Of a stretch of 64,000 nt of DNA, positions 23,763-34,267 are shown one piece after another. Where the stretch lies: assembly GCA_002897115.2 (NCBI GenBank), contig BCIH01000008.1, forward strand, positions 807,065 to 871,064, written 5' to 3'. Source of the DNA: Prototheca cutis. Taxonomy: Eukaryota; Chlorophyta; Trebouxiophyceae; Chlorellales; Chlorellaceae. The notes under the pieces are model-generated. The model saw only the letters and a list, made by a program, of their open reading frames with translations. It did no database searches and was not told the DNA's origin. The translations under genes and the position numbers were made by a program. Numbering within the stretch: the first letter of the stretch is position 1; every line of letters starts with the position of its first letter.

Positions 23763-25301
23763 AAAGAAATAAATAAAAATAAAAAAATTTGCTTGCCTGG
23801 GGGATGGCGGCATGCCAAAGTAAAAGTAGTTGATGGTGTGGCTGAGATCCTGGGCCATGAAATCGATGGAGTGGCCCGGCGCACGGGCACCGATGTGAAT
23901 CGTCCCCGGCACTTTTTTCACCAGCACAAACCCGGCAAAGTTGCAGCCCGTGGACGACGAGGCTGCGCGAACTTCGGACAGGCTCCGTGGGTGCGGCGCG
24001 GGCCCGCCGTGCGGCGGCGGCACAATCTTGTCTGCCAACGCGATCAAAGCGTCCTTGGTCCGGTCGCCATAGTACGCGTCATGCTCCCGGAACCCATGCC
24101 TCTGTCCACCAAAAAATGCGTCATGTCGTGGAGGGGTGGGTGGGTGGGCTGGGTCTTTTTGGCCCTCTTTCACGAACACAACACCACAGACATACATGTG
24201 TTCCCTGGACACCATCAGCCAATCTACCCACGAGTGCACTGACCGCAACAACATCCGACCCCTTGTGGAAGATGCGGATGGAGGGGAAGGCTGAGATGAA
24301 ATGTTTGCGGCAGAGGTCTTGTTCGTCGACGCAGTTGACCTTGGCGTACCGGATGCGGCCCTCGGTGTCCGGGTACTTTGCGTGCACGGCTTCCGTGGCT
24401 GCTTCCCAGGTCGGTGCCAGGCGCTGGCACCAATGGCACCAGGGCGCAAAGAAATTCACCACCACCACGTCGTACGCCGCCAGCGTCGGCTCCAGCGTCT
24501 CGTGCGTCAGTGCCACGGCAATGTCCACGCCATCGTACTGGAAGCCCGGGTGCTCGTCGTCGTAGAGAGGCGACCGCAGCGCCACATCCTCCTGCTCTCT
24601 TCCAATCCGCTCCAGCCGCTCGTTCACCGACACCTTGCTCACTGTGCGCGTCAGATTCAGCCGCTTTAGCCCCATCGCGTCCGAGATGTCCAGCGTCCCG
24701 AACTCGCACGACAGCGCGGGGAAGGAAATGTCAAAGTTCACACGTAGCAGCTCGCCGTGCGCAGAGCGGTCCACTATCATCTCTGTCTTCGTGTCCAGGC
24801 GGGAGTAGCTCCGCAGCTCCTGTTGTTGTGGATGCGAGTGATGTGTGTGTACTCGTGGGGGTGGGGCTAGGAGCAAGAGGATGCCTGGCATATTTGTGTG
24901 TGCATGTGTGTGCGTCTGCTTCCTGCAGTCGAGCTGTGCGCCACAGGTACCGTCGTGGCACCCCGCAGCCCCATGCCCAGTGCCCAGACCCCACAGGTTG
25001 CCCCACCACATTCCAGGCCAGCTCCAGCTAAAAGCCATACTGTTCCAGAGCTCCCCCGCGCACCAGGCCGAGCAGGAGGACGATGATCACGCCAGCGGTG
25101 ATGGAGATGATGGCTCCGGCCACCGTGGTCTCCACCAGATCGCTGCACGAGGCACGGCATGGAGGGGTTGGGTCAGGGTACAGCACACCCCATAGATCAA
25201 GTTCCAATGGCACATAACAATGCACCGGCATCCTCACACCTCGGGAGCTTCTTGTAAAAGTCCACCGTCCGCAGTCGCTGCAGCAAGCTGCGGGGAGCCA
25301 T
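23121..25301 (-). CDS. PDIL5-4: PDI-C type protein disulfide isomerase (PDIL5-3/5-4), ERV/ERGIC domains plus thioredoxin
   Basis: Six exons on the minus strand: 25301-25240, 25142-25064, 24819-24244, 24101-23797, 23649-23529, 23411-23121; 477 aa. Order: FYKKLP cytosolic start, first membrane segment (IISITAGVIIVLLLGL), and luminal ERGIC N-domain containing LRVNFDISFPALSCEF. A thioredoxin domain follows with FFAPWCHWCQRLAP (active-site Cys175 and Cys178), then ERV luminal part, second membrane segment (ISTCAVVGGVFTVAGML) and tail KKVELGK. This architecture is the plant and algal PDI-C subfamily, related to the COPII cargo receptors Erv41/Erv46, and acts in the ER-Golgi route. Both active-site cysteines are present, whereas several land-plant members have lost the second. 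Intron 4 begins with GC (CAG followed by GCAAGC) and contains a 36-base homopolymer. Divergent from the ELF9-like gene. Confidence 0.92.
23725..23760. repeat. C36 homopolymer in PDI-C intron 4
   Basis: Thirty-six C on the plus strand, G on the sense strand of the gene, followed by an A-rich stretch. It lies inside the GC-AG intron. Confidence 0.9.
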
Positions 25302-25617
25302 GCTGCCGGTCGACTCCCTACGCGCTCAAGGTATCCGGGACACAGGCATCACCATAAGGCATGCATCCGGTCATGCATGTTATGGCATGTCATTGATGCC
25401 TGCGTGCCGTCTAAACGCCTGATCGATTCGGAGCAAGCCAAGCAGAGGACCCGGCAGGAGGCCCAGTCCACGTGGATCCGATCCAGCGAAACGATAGGCC
25501 CGCGAGATATGATGCCCACCGCACCCAGATCACGCGTCTCCACGCCTGGCGGAATACCTTTGACTTATTCGGCGCATTACTCACTTGAGACTGGCATGTG
25601 CATGTGCAATTGACGCG
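25302..25617. promoter_or_regulatory. Divergent promoter region, PDI-C / ELF9-like
   Basis: 316 bases between two opposed start codons. No specific motif is evident; called from orientation only. Confidence 0.4.
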
Positions 25618-28120
25618 ATGTCGACGCCCGACAAGTCGTCAGTCCCGACAGAGGGGTGGCACTATCTGGACGCGCAGCGCCAGAGCCAGGGGCCCTTTCC
25701 GCTGGAATACCTGCAAAGTGCGTGCGCGTGTGTTTGTCAGGCGAGAAATCATCATATTTCAATTTGTTTATTGAAGAGGATGCATCGTTTCACAGCTACT
25801 CAGCGTGATGCGCTATCCCATCTCCATCATGCAGAGTTGCAGCGGAGTGGCTACTTCCATGATCAGGCACTGTTCTGGAGAGAGGGCCAGGGCGAATGGC
25901 TAGCCCTTGGGAGCATACCCCAGCTGAGGGAGGCACTCCAGACGGCGACCCTGGCGACAGGCGGGCAACAGGGAGGGCTGGCGACGGCCAGCGCGACGGT
26001 CTCTGGGCCGCCAGCCGTCGGCAAGGCTGCAGCCGTCACCCCGGGTGATGAGCTGGGTTCCTTTATGGCGGAAATTTTGGCCCTGGAAGCCGACCAAGAA
26101 GCCAGAGAAGGTGCCGCCACGCCGCCACCAGAGGAGCAGACATTCACCGATGACGATGGGACGGTGTACAATTGGGACCCCACTGCGCGGAGATTTGTCC
26201 CCGGGGAGAGCACCGTCGAACAGTCTGGTGGAGTGCCCGGGCCTGCATACCAGCCCGAGGACATGGTCTTCCAGGCAGATGAGGTGGACATCCCAGAGTA
26301 CGACCCGCCGGGAGACGAGGTGCGGTGCCTGTGTGGTGACGTGTCTGAGGGGGGAGTGGGTGTTAACGAGCGGTGGCGACCAATGAGTCCCAGAATCACT
26401 GGGTGGGGCACACTGCACCTGCTAAGACAACATTGTCAGGGATGACCAGTGAGGGCAACATGTTGCTCCTTGCTGACCTGGTGCATTGGTGCATTGCTAC
26501 ATTCTGAAGGATGATGACGACCAGTCAGACTCGGAGCAGCCGGCAAAGGACGAGAGAAACCACAACGAGCCGGGATCAACTGGTAATGCCGCCACAGAAC
26601 GACCCTCTTCGCGAGAGACACTGCTTGCAGAGGTGGGTCACATGCGGGATGTGCGTGAACTGCGCATGATAGGCTTGTTTTATTCAGAACCGGGAAGGAT
26701 GGTGGCATTCCAAAGTACACATCGTGAAGTGACATATGCCGACCTCCCTTGCACCATCTGCACGTAGGCGAAGCAAAAGGCTGCGCTGCGCAAGCAGGCA
26801 AAGGGCCAGGAAGGCTGGTTTGAGCTGAAGAAGAACACCAGTGTCTATGTCACGGGTCTGCCTGAGGATGTCCGTGTCCAAGAGATGGTCGAGATGTTCA
26901 GCAAGTGTGGTATCATCAAAGAGGACGATCAGGTTTGTTTTGTATTGGTGATTATTTTCTGGGAGGATTACCTGTGCGTATGTTCCTTGGACAGGGGCCC
27001 TGCTTCCAACCTCCATGCTCCTGCCCAACAGGGTGGTTGATCCATCCATCCTGGGCAGCGTTCTTACCATGCCCACCGAGTGTGAGCCAACCGAGTACAA
27101 GCCAACCCCCCTCTGGCTTGACCGCCCATGCAGAGGCAACCCCGGGTGAAGATATACCGGGACGCGAACGGCATGCCCAAGGGCGATGGACTGGTCACAT
27201 TTCTCAAGGAACCTTCTGTGGAGTTGGCAATCCAGCTCCTGGACGGTGCACCCTTTCGTTACGGCCTGGACGTGCGTGGGGCCCTCACATGGCAGTTGGA
27301 CTTCGTTTCATGCCAAGAGCAGCCTGTTCAGAAGGTGCATTGAACCAAGTATGAGCAGGCCCAGCTTCCCTCCACACACATACATACACACACACACACA
27401 CGCATCCTGCCTGCCGCAGCAAGTGATGAAGATCTCAGCGGCCAAGTTTGAGCTCAAGGGCGAGGCGTACCAACCCAAGCAGTCAGCAGGAGTGCGCAAG
27501 CGAAAGAAGAAAGTGCTGGAAAGCCTTGAGAAAAAGGCGCTGACATGGGACGGCTTTGACGACAAGCTCAAGCCCACTCAAGTCACTGTGATCGTCAAGC
27601 ACATGTTCACGCTGGACGAGGTTCTTGGGGACCCTGCGTTTGCGGAGGAGTTGGAAAAGGACGTGCTGCAGGAGGCAGGAAAAACGGGTAGGGTTGAAAA
27701 GGTGAGTTGGTGGTGGGGGAAAGGCCAGGGGACAAGGTCGTCGGTTTGGCCTCTGCTGCCTGGTGAGATGAGGGGGGCCCGACTCGGTGACAAGCAATGT
27801 ACCCTCTGATTGCTTGCCAAAAACTGTTCAGACCCATCAACGCTTGCCAGTAACCCTGACACTCCACAAGCCACCACTAGATCAAGGTCTTCAAGGGAAA
27901 TCCCGACGGGGTCGTGTCACTGCGGTATGCGACGGAGGAGGGAGCCGACGGCTGTGTGAAGCTGATGGATGGCCGCTTCTTTGCTGGGCACCAGCTCAAA
28001 GCCTTCAAGTGGGATGGCTACACCAACTACAATGTCAAGCACAAGGAGACGGAGGAGGAACAGGCTGCGAGACTGGAGGCCTTTGGACGTGAGCTGGAGG
28101 AACAGCAGGCAACTCGATAG
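25618..28120 (+). CDS. HTATSF1: Tat-SF1/CUS2 homologue, ELF9-like splicing factor
   Basis: Seven exons: 25618-25717, 25835-26319, 26510-26632, 26768-26932, 27134-27271, 27420-27701, 27881-28120; 510 aa. An N-terminal GYF-like domain (residues about 14-65: WHYLDAQRQSQGPF, then SGYFHDQALFWREGQGEW) matches plant ELF9 and is absent from human Tat-SF1. A Pro/Glu-rich linker follows, then RRM1 with SVYVTGLPEDV and KGDGLVTFLKEPSVELAIQL. After a basic KRKKKVLESLEKK stretch comes a C-terminal UHM with GRFFAGHQLKAFKWDG, containing the R-x-F signature that binds ULM tryptophans. The family binds SF3B1 and promotes U2 snRNP assembly. Intron 1 is 117 bases, in frame and free of stops, so retention would insert 39 residues into the GYF-like domain. 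Tandem with the next gene, 204 bases apart. Confidence 0.92.
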
Positions 28121-28324
28121 CGCACAACATTCTCCCTTTGCCTGCGGAATCACATTCCTATTCGGGAGCCGAGGTCGACCTGCTATCTGCAACAAAGCAG
28201 AGGAGCCACGCGCAGTAGTTTTCACACCCCTCTCTGTACTGCTGATATTGAAAAAGTACTGGGAGTGTGTGCATTGCCGTCAAGGGGCGTCGCACAGGCT
28301 CGATCGGCACTGGGACGGGCGGCA

Positions 28325-29615
28325 ATGGAACCCATGGAGGAGGAACCGGTGCCCCGTGGGCAGGCCAGCGCCGTGGATGATGGAGCAGCCCACACCGTCT
28401 ATGTCGGCAACATTTTTGAGAAAATGAAGATCGAAGGTACAAGGGCGTGCATGGGAGCGCATGGCTTGGCGTGATGCGGCCGGGAAAACGACCACAGTAC
28501 CGACCGTCCCACCGAGGTTGTTGGCCCCGCAGAGATGAAGAAATGCATGCGGACTATCTTCGAGCAGTTTGGACCCGTGATTGAGGTGCACGCCCGGAGG
28601 ACGTACAAGCTCAGGGGTCAGGCCTGGGTAGTGTTTGAGCGGGCTCAGGACGCCCAGGCAGCCGTCAAGCTGATCCAGGGATTTCCCTTTTATGGCAAGC
28701 CCCTGGTGAGTGCGATGTGTTGCAGGTGGTGATGCTTGGCCTCTGTCCCTGACCGTTGCGAGAGGTGTTGCCATGGCTGTAGGGTGAAGGGGACCTGCCT
28801 CTGGATCCTGCGGGGAGGACTAGGCAGTGGAATGCTTGCACCAGCCGACCCCTCCCGCTACAAACTCCCTCCTGCTGATCATGGTCTTCTGCAGAGAGTG
28901 GCGATTGCAAAGTCACAGTCTGATGCTTGGGCCAAGGCCCAAGGCATTTACTCAGAGGACTACGTCCGCCAACGAAGACAGGCCGCAGAGGAGGCAAAGA
29001 GTGAGTGGGGGTGTGGATTGGGGTCGCGGGTGTCGCATGTGCTGAGATGCAGTGGGTCCCAAAAAAGAAGTGTGGCCGCTCAGCGTGACCACCCACGTGC
29101 ATCGTCCACTGGCCGTGCGACGAATCAGATGGCCTTGCCCCGCCCACAAACCCTGCAGACCAGATTGCAAGGAGACAAGAGGAAGAAGAAGCCGTCAACA
29201 CTGCTGCCGCTGCGGTTGCCAGTACGGCGCTGGGAGTGCCCGGTCCCGTCCCTGTGGCCGCCAACAAGATTCTGTTTGTAGAAAATGTCCCGGCAGAGGC
29301 GGACAACAGCATGCTCGGTGTGCTCTTCTCCCAGCACCCGGGCTTTGTCGAGGTACTGTTTTTATGGCTGGGGTGTGGGGTGTTGGTGTCTTGGGGGAGC
29401 GTTGCCATGGGGGTGCGGACAGAAGCAGCTTGCTCCCATGCAAAGCCTCGCCCCTTGTCCAACTGACTCCGCAGGTTCGGATGGTGCCGCAGCGCCCCGG
29501 CATTGCGTTTGTGGAATATGGTACCGAGGCCGAGGCCGGGATCGCGCTGCAGGCGCTGCAGGGCTTCAAGATGGCCACGGGCTCGGGCCTCAGAATCACG
29601 TTTGCCAAGCAGTAG
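28325..29615 (+). CDS. U1A/U2B''-type spliceosomal snRNP protein
   Basis: Five exons: 28325-28436, 28533-28705, 28895-29000, 29159-29352, 29475-29615; 241 aa. Two RRMs: the first (about 24-105) has VYVGNIFEKMKIEEMKKCM, LRGQAWVVFERAQDA and GFPFYGKPLRVAIAKSQSD; the second (about 168-241) has KILFVENVPAEADNSML and PGIAFVEYGTEAEAGI. Block order and the FPFYGKP signature are those of the U1A/U2B''/SNF family that binds stem-loops of U1 or U2 snRNA. Family members normally read YINNLNEK at RNP2; here it is YVGNIFEK, losing the Asn pair. U1A and U2B'' cannot be told apart with certainty. A second ATG three codons downstream could also serve as start. Confidence 0.9.
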
Positions 29616-29902
29616 TTGGCTTTCAGTGTGGCGCGGCTCGCTCTTTGCACGCCCAAGTGGTCATTCCGGCTCGCGGTGTGAAAACGTTGACGGTGCCATG
29701 TGTTTGCAAGCTTCAGTTGACAGCAAGGCCCACAGTACGTCGGGCAGGCCGACAGTCCAGCAATTGGATGCCCAGCCATGGGAGGAGGTGCCCTGACAAG
29801 AGACAGGCGGATGGAGCATGAGCAGGCCCAGCAGCATGGAAAAAGGGGCAGGAAATAGTGTTAAAATGTACAATTAGCAAGAAAGCAAGAAAAGGCACTC
29901 CA

Positions 29903-30635
29903 TCATTGCGCCTGTTCCCGCCGCAACGTTTGGAGCTCTCGTGGTTTGTCCGCGGCTGGTGCTTGGCTCGCAGCTGGAGGGGCGCCATGCTCTCTCCTGG
30001 CCACTTCCACGATGGCACCTGCAATTAGGTGGTCGATGCCGCGACACTGTAGCCATCGCAAGACTGCAGCGTCCATCTCTCAAGGAAGCAAGTCGCCAAG
30101 GCCCATCCTCACCTGTGGCGCCGCCTGCTGCGACCAAGGCCGCCCCTGACTTCATCCCGGCCGCCACACCCAGCGGTCCCGCCACCAGTCCCCCGATGGC
30201 CGCGCCCGTCACCACCGCGCCAGTGATGGCCACGGATGAGTCGCCCATGTGCTCGCGTGCCGCAGCTGTTGTGGCTGTGATGCCTGCCTGTGCCCGCCGC
30301 ACAAGGTCACCGGTGACCTCCTCAAGGAGCATCAGCGACCCCTGGAAACCCTGTGTGAGCCCCGATTTCCAGGATGCACTCGTCGTTGACTTATCGCCAG
30401 ACACCACTCGGGTCTCAGGGGCCCCGCCCTGGTCGCCTGCTGTCTCCTGGGCGGGGTCTGGGACCTCTATTCCGAGGTCCCGAGACGACACCGGGAGGGA
30501 GGAGGTTGAGTTACCCCTCCTGAAATATTCCTCGTCGTCCTCCAATCCCTCATCGTTCAATATCTGCTCCAGATCATCCAGAGACTCTGGTTGTGGTGTA
30601 AAGAGCGCCTTGGCGCTCGCGAACAAATTGCTCAT
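29903..30635 (-). CDS. Hypothetical protein with Gly/Ala-rich hydrophobic segment
   Basis: Two exons on the minus strand, 30635-30113 and 30018-29903; 212 aa. I do not recognise the family. The N-terminal half is acidic and Ser-rich (DDLEQILNDEGLEDDEEYF). A helix LLEEVTGDLVRRAQAGITATT leads into VAITGAVVTGAAIGGLVAGP and further small-residue runs, resembling a glycine-zipper or a membrane-inserting hairpin. The tail (KPRELQTLRREQAQ) is charged. The intron is supported by a clean GTGAGG donor, a TTGCAG acceptor and matching phase; without it the frame would run on into unrelated sequence. Divergent from dephospho-CoA kinase. Confidence 0.65.
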
Positions 30636-30916
30636 GGATCACTTTGCCGGGCTCGCTCAACGCCACGGCTCCGCCTCAGTCATGCCGCCGTCACAATGTC
30701 GAACGCATCATTACCAGGTGCGCATAGCGGCTCGTCAGTAAGGAGCTTGCTGCTATTCTTGGAGGCGACTGCGTTTTTGACAGCAGCGAAGGCCGTTTCC
30801 GCTAGAGGTGGGATCATCGGACAGCGCTGCCAAATCCGACGGTTCCTGCAAACACCGGCTCGCCTTGAAAAAGCACCGCAGCGTCTACCTTTACAAATTT
30901 TTGCAATGCACTATTT
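30636..30916. promoter_or_regulatory. Divergent promoter region, unknown protein / dephospho-CoA kinase
   Basis: 281 bases between opposed start codons; assignment by orientation only. Confidence 0.35.
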
Positions 30917-32038
30917 ATGCAAAACAGTATGAGATTAGTGGGCTTGACAGGCGGGATAGCAAGTGGCAAGAGCACTTTTGCGAGGGAGCTGCAGGGGTTG
31001 AACATACAAGTCTTGGACGCAGATGATCTCGCTCGCGTCGTCGTCGAAAAGGTGTTGGCTTTTTTTTCTTCCGGAGTTTGTGATCCAGGGGTACGTTTCT
31101 TTGTTGGCGTATGCTCACCATGCCTCGTTCTGGCTACAGGGCTGCTGGGGCTACCGACGAGTGGTGAAGGCCTTTGGCGATGGCATTCTGGACACCAATG
31201 GTGCGGCCAATGGTGTGACCATTTGATGAGGGTGGAATCTCTATCTAGCAGCCCTTTCTACGAAGCCACCGTGCATCGATACCATCAGGACCGTGTGCTC
31301 AAAACAGTGGCCTGTTTCCATTCTGTACACCATGCACATCCTACAGTTGCGCCCCTCATGAACCAACAGGATGCATCGACAGGGTGGCACTGGGGGAGCT
31401 GGTGTTCCAGGATGCCGATGCCCGCAGGCGGCTCAACAGGGCGACCCATGTACCCATCCTTTTTGCCTTGATTGCAAGGATCGCCAAGCAGTGGGTGATG
31501 TTTCAGTCGGTTCTGGTACGTGTGCTTGTTCGCTGTCAGGCTGGGTGACCGGGTTTTTTTCCCCCGGGTGGGGGGAGGTGCCACATGCACTTGATGAGTG
31601 CCGCGAATCAGTGACTGAGAAGTGGAGCATGCTATGGTCAGCTGTGCATGTCCCTTGGAATTCCCGTGATTTGTCCCCTTCTCCAATTGCCCCGATCAGG
31701 TCGTGGACATGGCCCTGCTGTTTGAATCCGGGTTTTATCACGTCACAAGCCCGCGGCTGCTCGTAGCCGCCAGTCCGGCGGCACAGGAGGCACGGCTGAT
31801 GAAACGGGACGGGCTCAGCGCCGCCGCGGCACGCAAACGCATGGAGGCACAGATGCCGCTGGAAGCCAAGAGGAAGCTGGCCGACATTGTGATCGAGAAC
31901 GACGGCGACCGGGAAGAACTCAAGGAAGCCGCCAGGACCGTGGCGGTCGTGCTCAAGCGAAGGTCCTGGATCCACACCATCGTGCTTTCCCCGCTTGGCG
32001 TGGGTCTGGCCCTATTCGGCTTCCTGGCACTGCGATGA
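30917..32038 (+). CDS. COAE: Dephospho-CoA kinase
   Basis: Four exons: 30917-31051, 31140-31200, 31370-31515, 31700-32038; 226 aa. It phosphorylates the 3'-hydroxyl of dephospho-CoA, the last step of CoA synthesis. Seen: P-loop GLTGGIASGKST near the N-terminus, DADDLARVV, YRRVVKAFGDGIL, CIDRVALGELVF (IDR-LG-VF signature), VVDMALLFESG, RDGLSAAAARKRMEAQMPL and ADIVIEN. The C-terminal 25 residues are hydrophobic (IVLSPLGVGLALFGFLALR) and probably anchor the enzyme in a membrane, as the plant enzymes also carry a hydrophobic tail. All three introns keep phase. Met1 and Met5 are both possible starts. Confidence 0.93.
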
Positions 32039-32386
32039 AGCCCTTGGTGCAACCCCCCGTCGTTTAAGGCTTAGAAGGGGCTTGCTGGGGCCCCCTGTTG
32101 ACTGTTGTCCCCTCCTTGGATCCATCAAGCGATCGTTGACAGGACACCCTTCTTTTGCTTGAATACATTTATTTATTTTTGATGAGAAGAATGAACGGAT
32201 TCTCTGTGTTCCCTTTTGCTGATGTCGATGAAATCGGGAGCACAACGATCATGTGGGTGCATTAGGGTTTCTTCTAGTGTCCCAAGGAAGGTACGCGTTC
32301 ATCCGGCTCGTACACTCGCCCAGCTGCCGCGGGGACGACACCCTCAGCATCCGGATCGACATTTATCAGTCATATCACAAGCATTC

Positions 32387-33545
32387 ATGCGCTTGCAGCG
32401 GGACACCTTGTAGGCCCTGGCCTCGCTCGACATGGCCCACATTTCCCACGGAACGCCTGGTCCGCCGGTTCGAGGTTGACCTCAGGACGATGCTAGGCCT
32501 CGTGAACGCGATCAATGGCGCGCTGCAACAAAACTGGAAGGATCGATATAGAAATGGACGAAATGCATTCTCTGCCTCGCGTCCCCGGCTTTCGAAGCTG
32601 GGCGAGGAGCGCCAGCGGCGGTGGCCCTGGCTGGCGGCGGATCTGGCCAGACTGAGCCGCCAGTTTCACGCCCTGGAGCAGCAGCACAGCCAGCTTGTCA
32701 GGAGGTGGAACCTCCAACAAGGCCACCAGAGCTCCTACCTGATCCAAAGATGTGCGTATTGACCAGTGTGGCATTCACATGATGGCAACGGGAGCAGCCT
32801 GTGTGTCGATTGCTTACCTCTTCTCGAACTCACCTGCGATATGACATCTGCAGTGCAGCACCAGCCAGCGGCAGCAAAAACTCTTCTTGGCCAGCCGGCT
32901 ACACGACCATCAAACAGACGGCACGGTTCGCGTTGGCCAAAAGGCAGTTATGTGCCCAAGCCCTCAAGCCCCACCCGGTCGGACCACGCTCCGAGACGCG
33001 GCGGCGGCCCGGCAGCAGCACAACCACTCTCCCCTCCGAAGCAGTTTCTTCGAGCTGGGGCACGGAATCCCCGGGTTGTGCTCCCCCCATCTGCCAGCGA
33101 CCCTCCCCCTGCGCGTGGGGAGAAGAGTCCCCATGCTGATGTTCTGGCGAGCCTGGCAGCCACCAGGAACAAGTCTCGGGCAGCACGGGACACATCCTGG
33201 GTGTTCACCATGGTAGGCGTCGATTGTTCTTGGAATCCTCTGTGGTGGGGTTGAGTCGCTTTATGGAATGCATTTAATGTACCTGCTTCTGGACGGGGAG
33301 TGCTTGCCCCTGATCCAATGCAATCACCGCAAAGCTCATGCACCTCTGCACAGGTGACGGGCCCTGGACAGGTCTACACCCCAACGCCCCGGCCATCTTC
33401 CATGAGCCGTGACTCCGATCCTGGCAGGAGTAGGCACTCCTTGTCAGACTACGGCACTCCCCGTGTGCCCCCCAAGGCCATGTCACGGGCAGAGAGGGTC
33501 CAGGCAGAGGCCTGGGGCGGTGAGGAACAGGATTTGGGGACGTAA
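32387..33545 (+). CDS. Putative multi-exon gene, family unknown
   Basis: Weakly supported. A possible exon ending at 32409 with FMRLQRDTL can splice (GTAGGC to CTCAG) to an exon from 32486 with TMLGLVNAINGALQQNW and a helical stretch RLSRQFHALEQQHSQLV. Further on, an exon from about 32866 to 33212 (Ser/Pro/Arg-rich, ending DTSWVFTM) splices in phase to 33354-33545 (VTGPGQVYTPTPRPSS to EQDLGT, TAA stop). The helical part has high G/C third positions on this strand. The junction between about 32700 and 32866 and the true start are unresolved. I do not recognise the protein. It could also be two genes, or partly untranslated. Confidence 0.3.
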
Positions 33546-33976
33546 TGTGCTCTCTTGTGTTTCCTAATTACTATGTTGCGCTGATATGTTTATAATAGTA
33601 GCGACCGTATGCTTCTGGTCAGTTTTCAACATTCCACGGTCGTTCTTGTGGCTGCAGGTGTAGACCTTGACGAGCTTGTCCCACCGGCGCCCACTCCCAG
33701 GAGAAGAGTGCCCAGATAGCGATGGCAATATCTGTCACCGATCCCGTTGTAACTACCGTTACAATGTAAATGTTATTTTCACTGGCATTGTCTATCTTGC
33801 AGGCCAGCATGAGTGCAAAATAAACACTGCATGTTGATCGGGGGGAAGCAGGGACATTATGTGGGACTACACCCTCTCTTCCCTGCAAAACATTGCTTGG
33901 CATGCACTACTCGGATCGTCATGCTTTGTCCTGCGTCCATAGCGCTGTTCCAAGTATAGGCTATGCGGGGGAGTGG
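33546..33976. other. Intergenic, AT-richer
   Basis: Between the weak gene candidate and the F-box gene. Lower GC than its surroundings; no ORF or RNA gene is recognised. Confidence 0.35.
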
Positions 33977-34197
33977 ATGTCGATCACCCTGGATGCCCTT
34001 CCCCTGGACGTGATTCACCGGATTGCCCAGCAGCTGGCCGCGGATCCCAAGCGCCGGGTAAGGGACGTGGTGTCCCTGGCCTTTGTCTCGAAGAACCTGT
34101 ACGACACAGTTTCAAAACTCGACACCTTTTGGGCTCGCTGGTCTCGAAGCATCTTTGGCAGGTCCTTAGCGTGGGGTGGTCGTGGGCTGGTCAGAGG

Positions 34198-34267
<70 letters not shown>

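Noticed and set aside
32493..32774. Minus-strand frame of 93 codons
   Set aside because: Third-position G/C is weaker than in the opposite frame and no splice partners or motifs were found.
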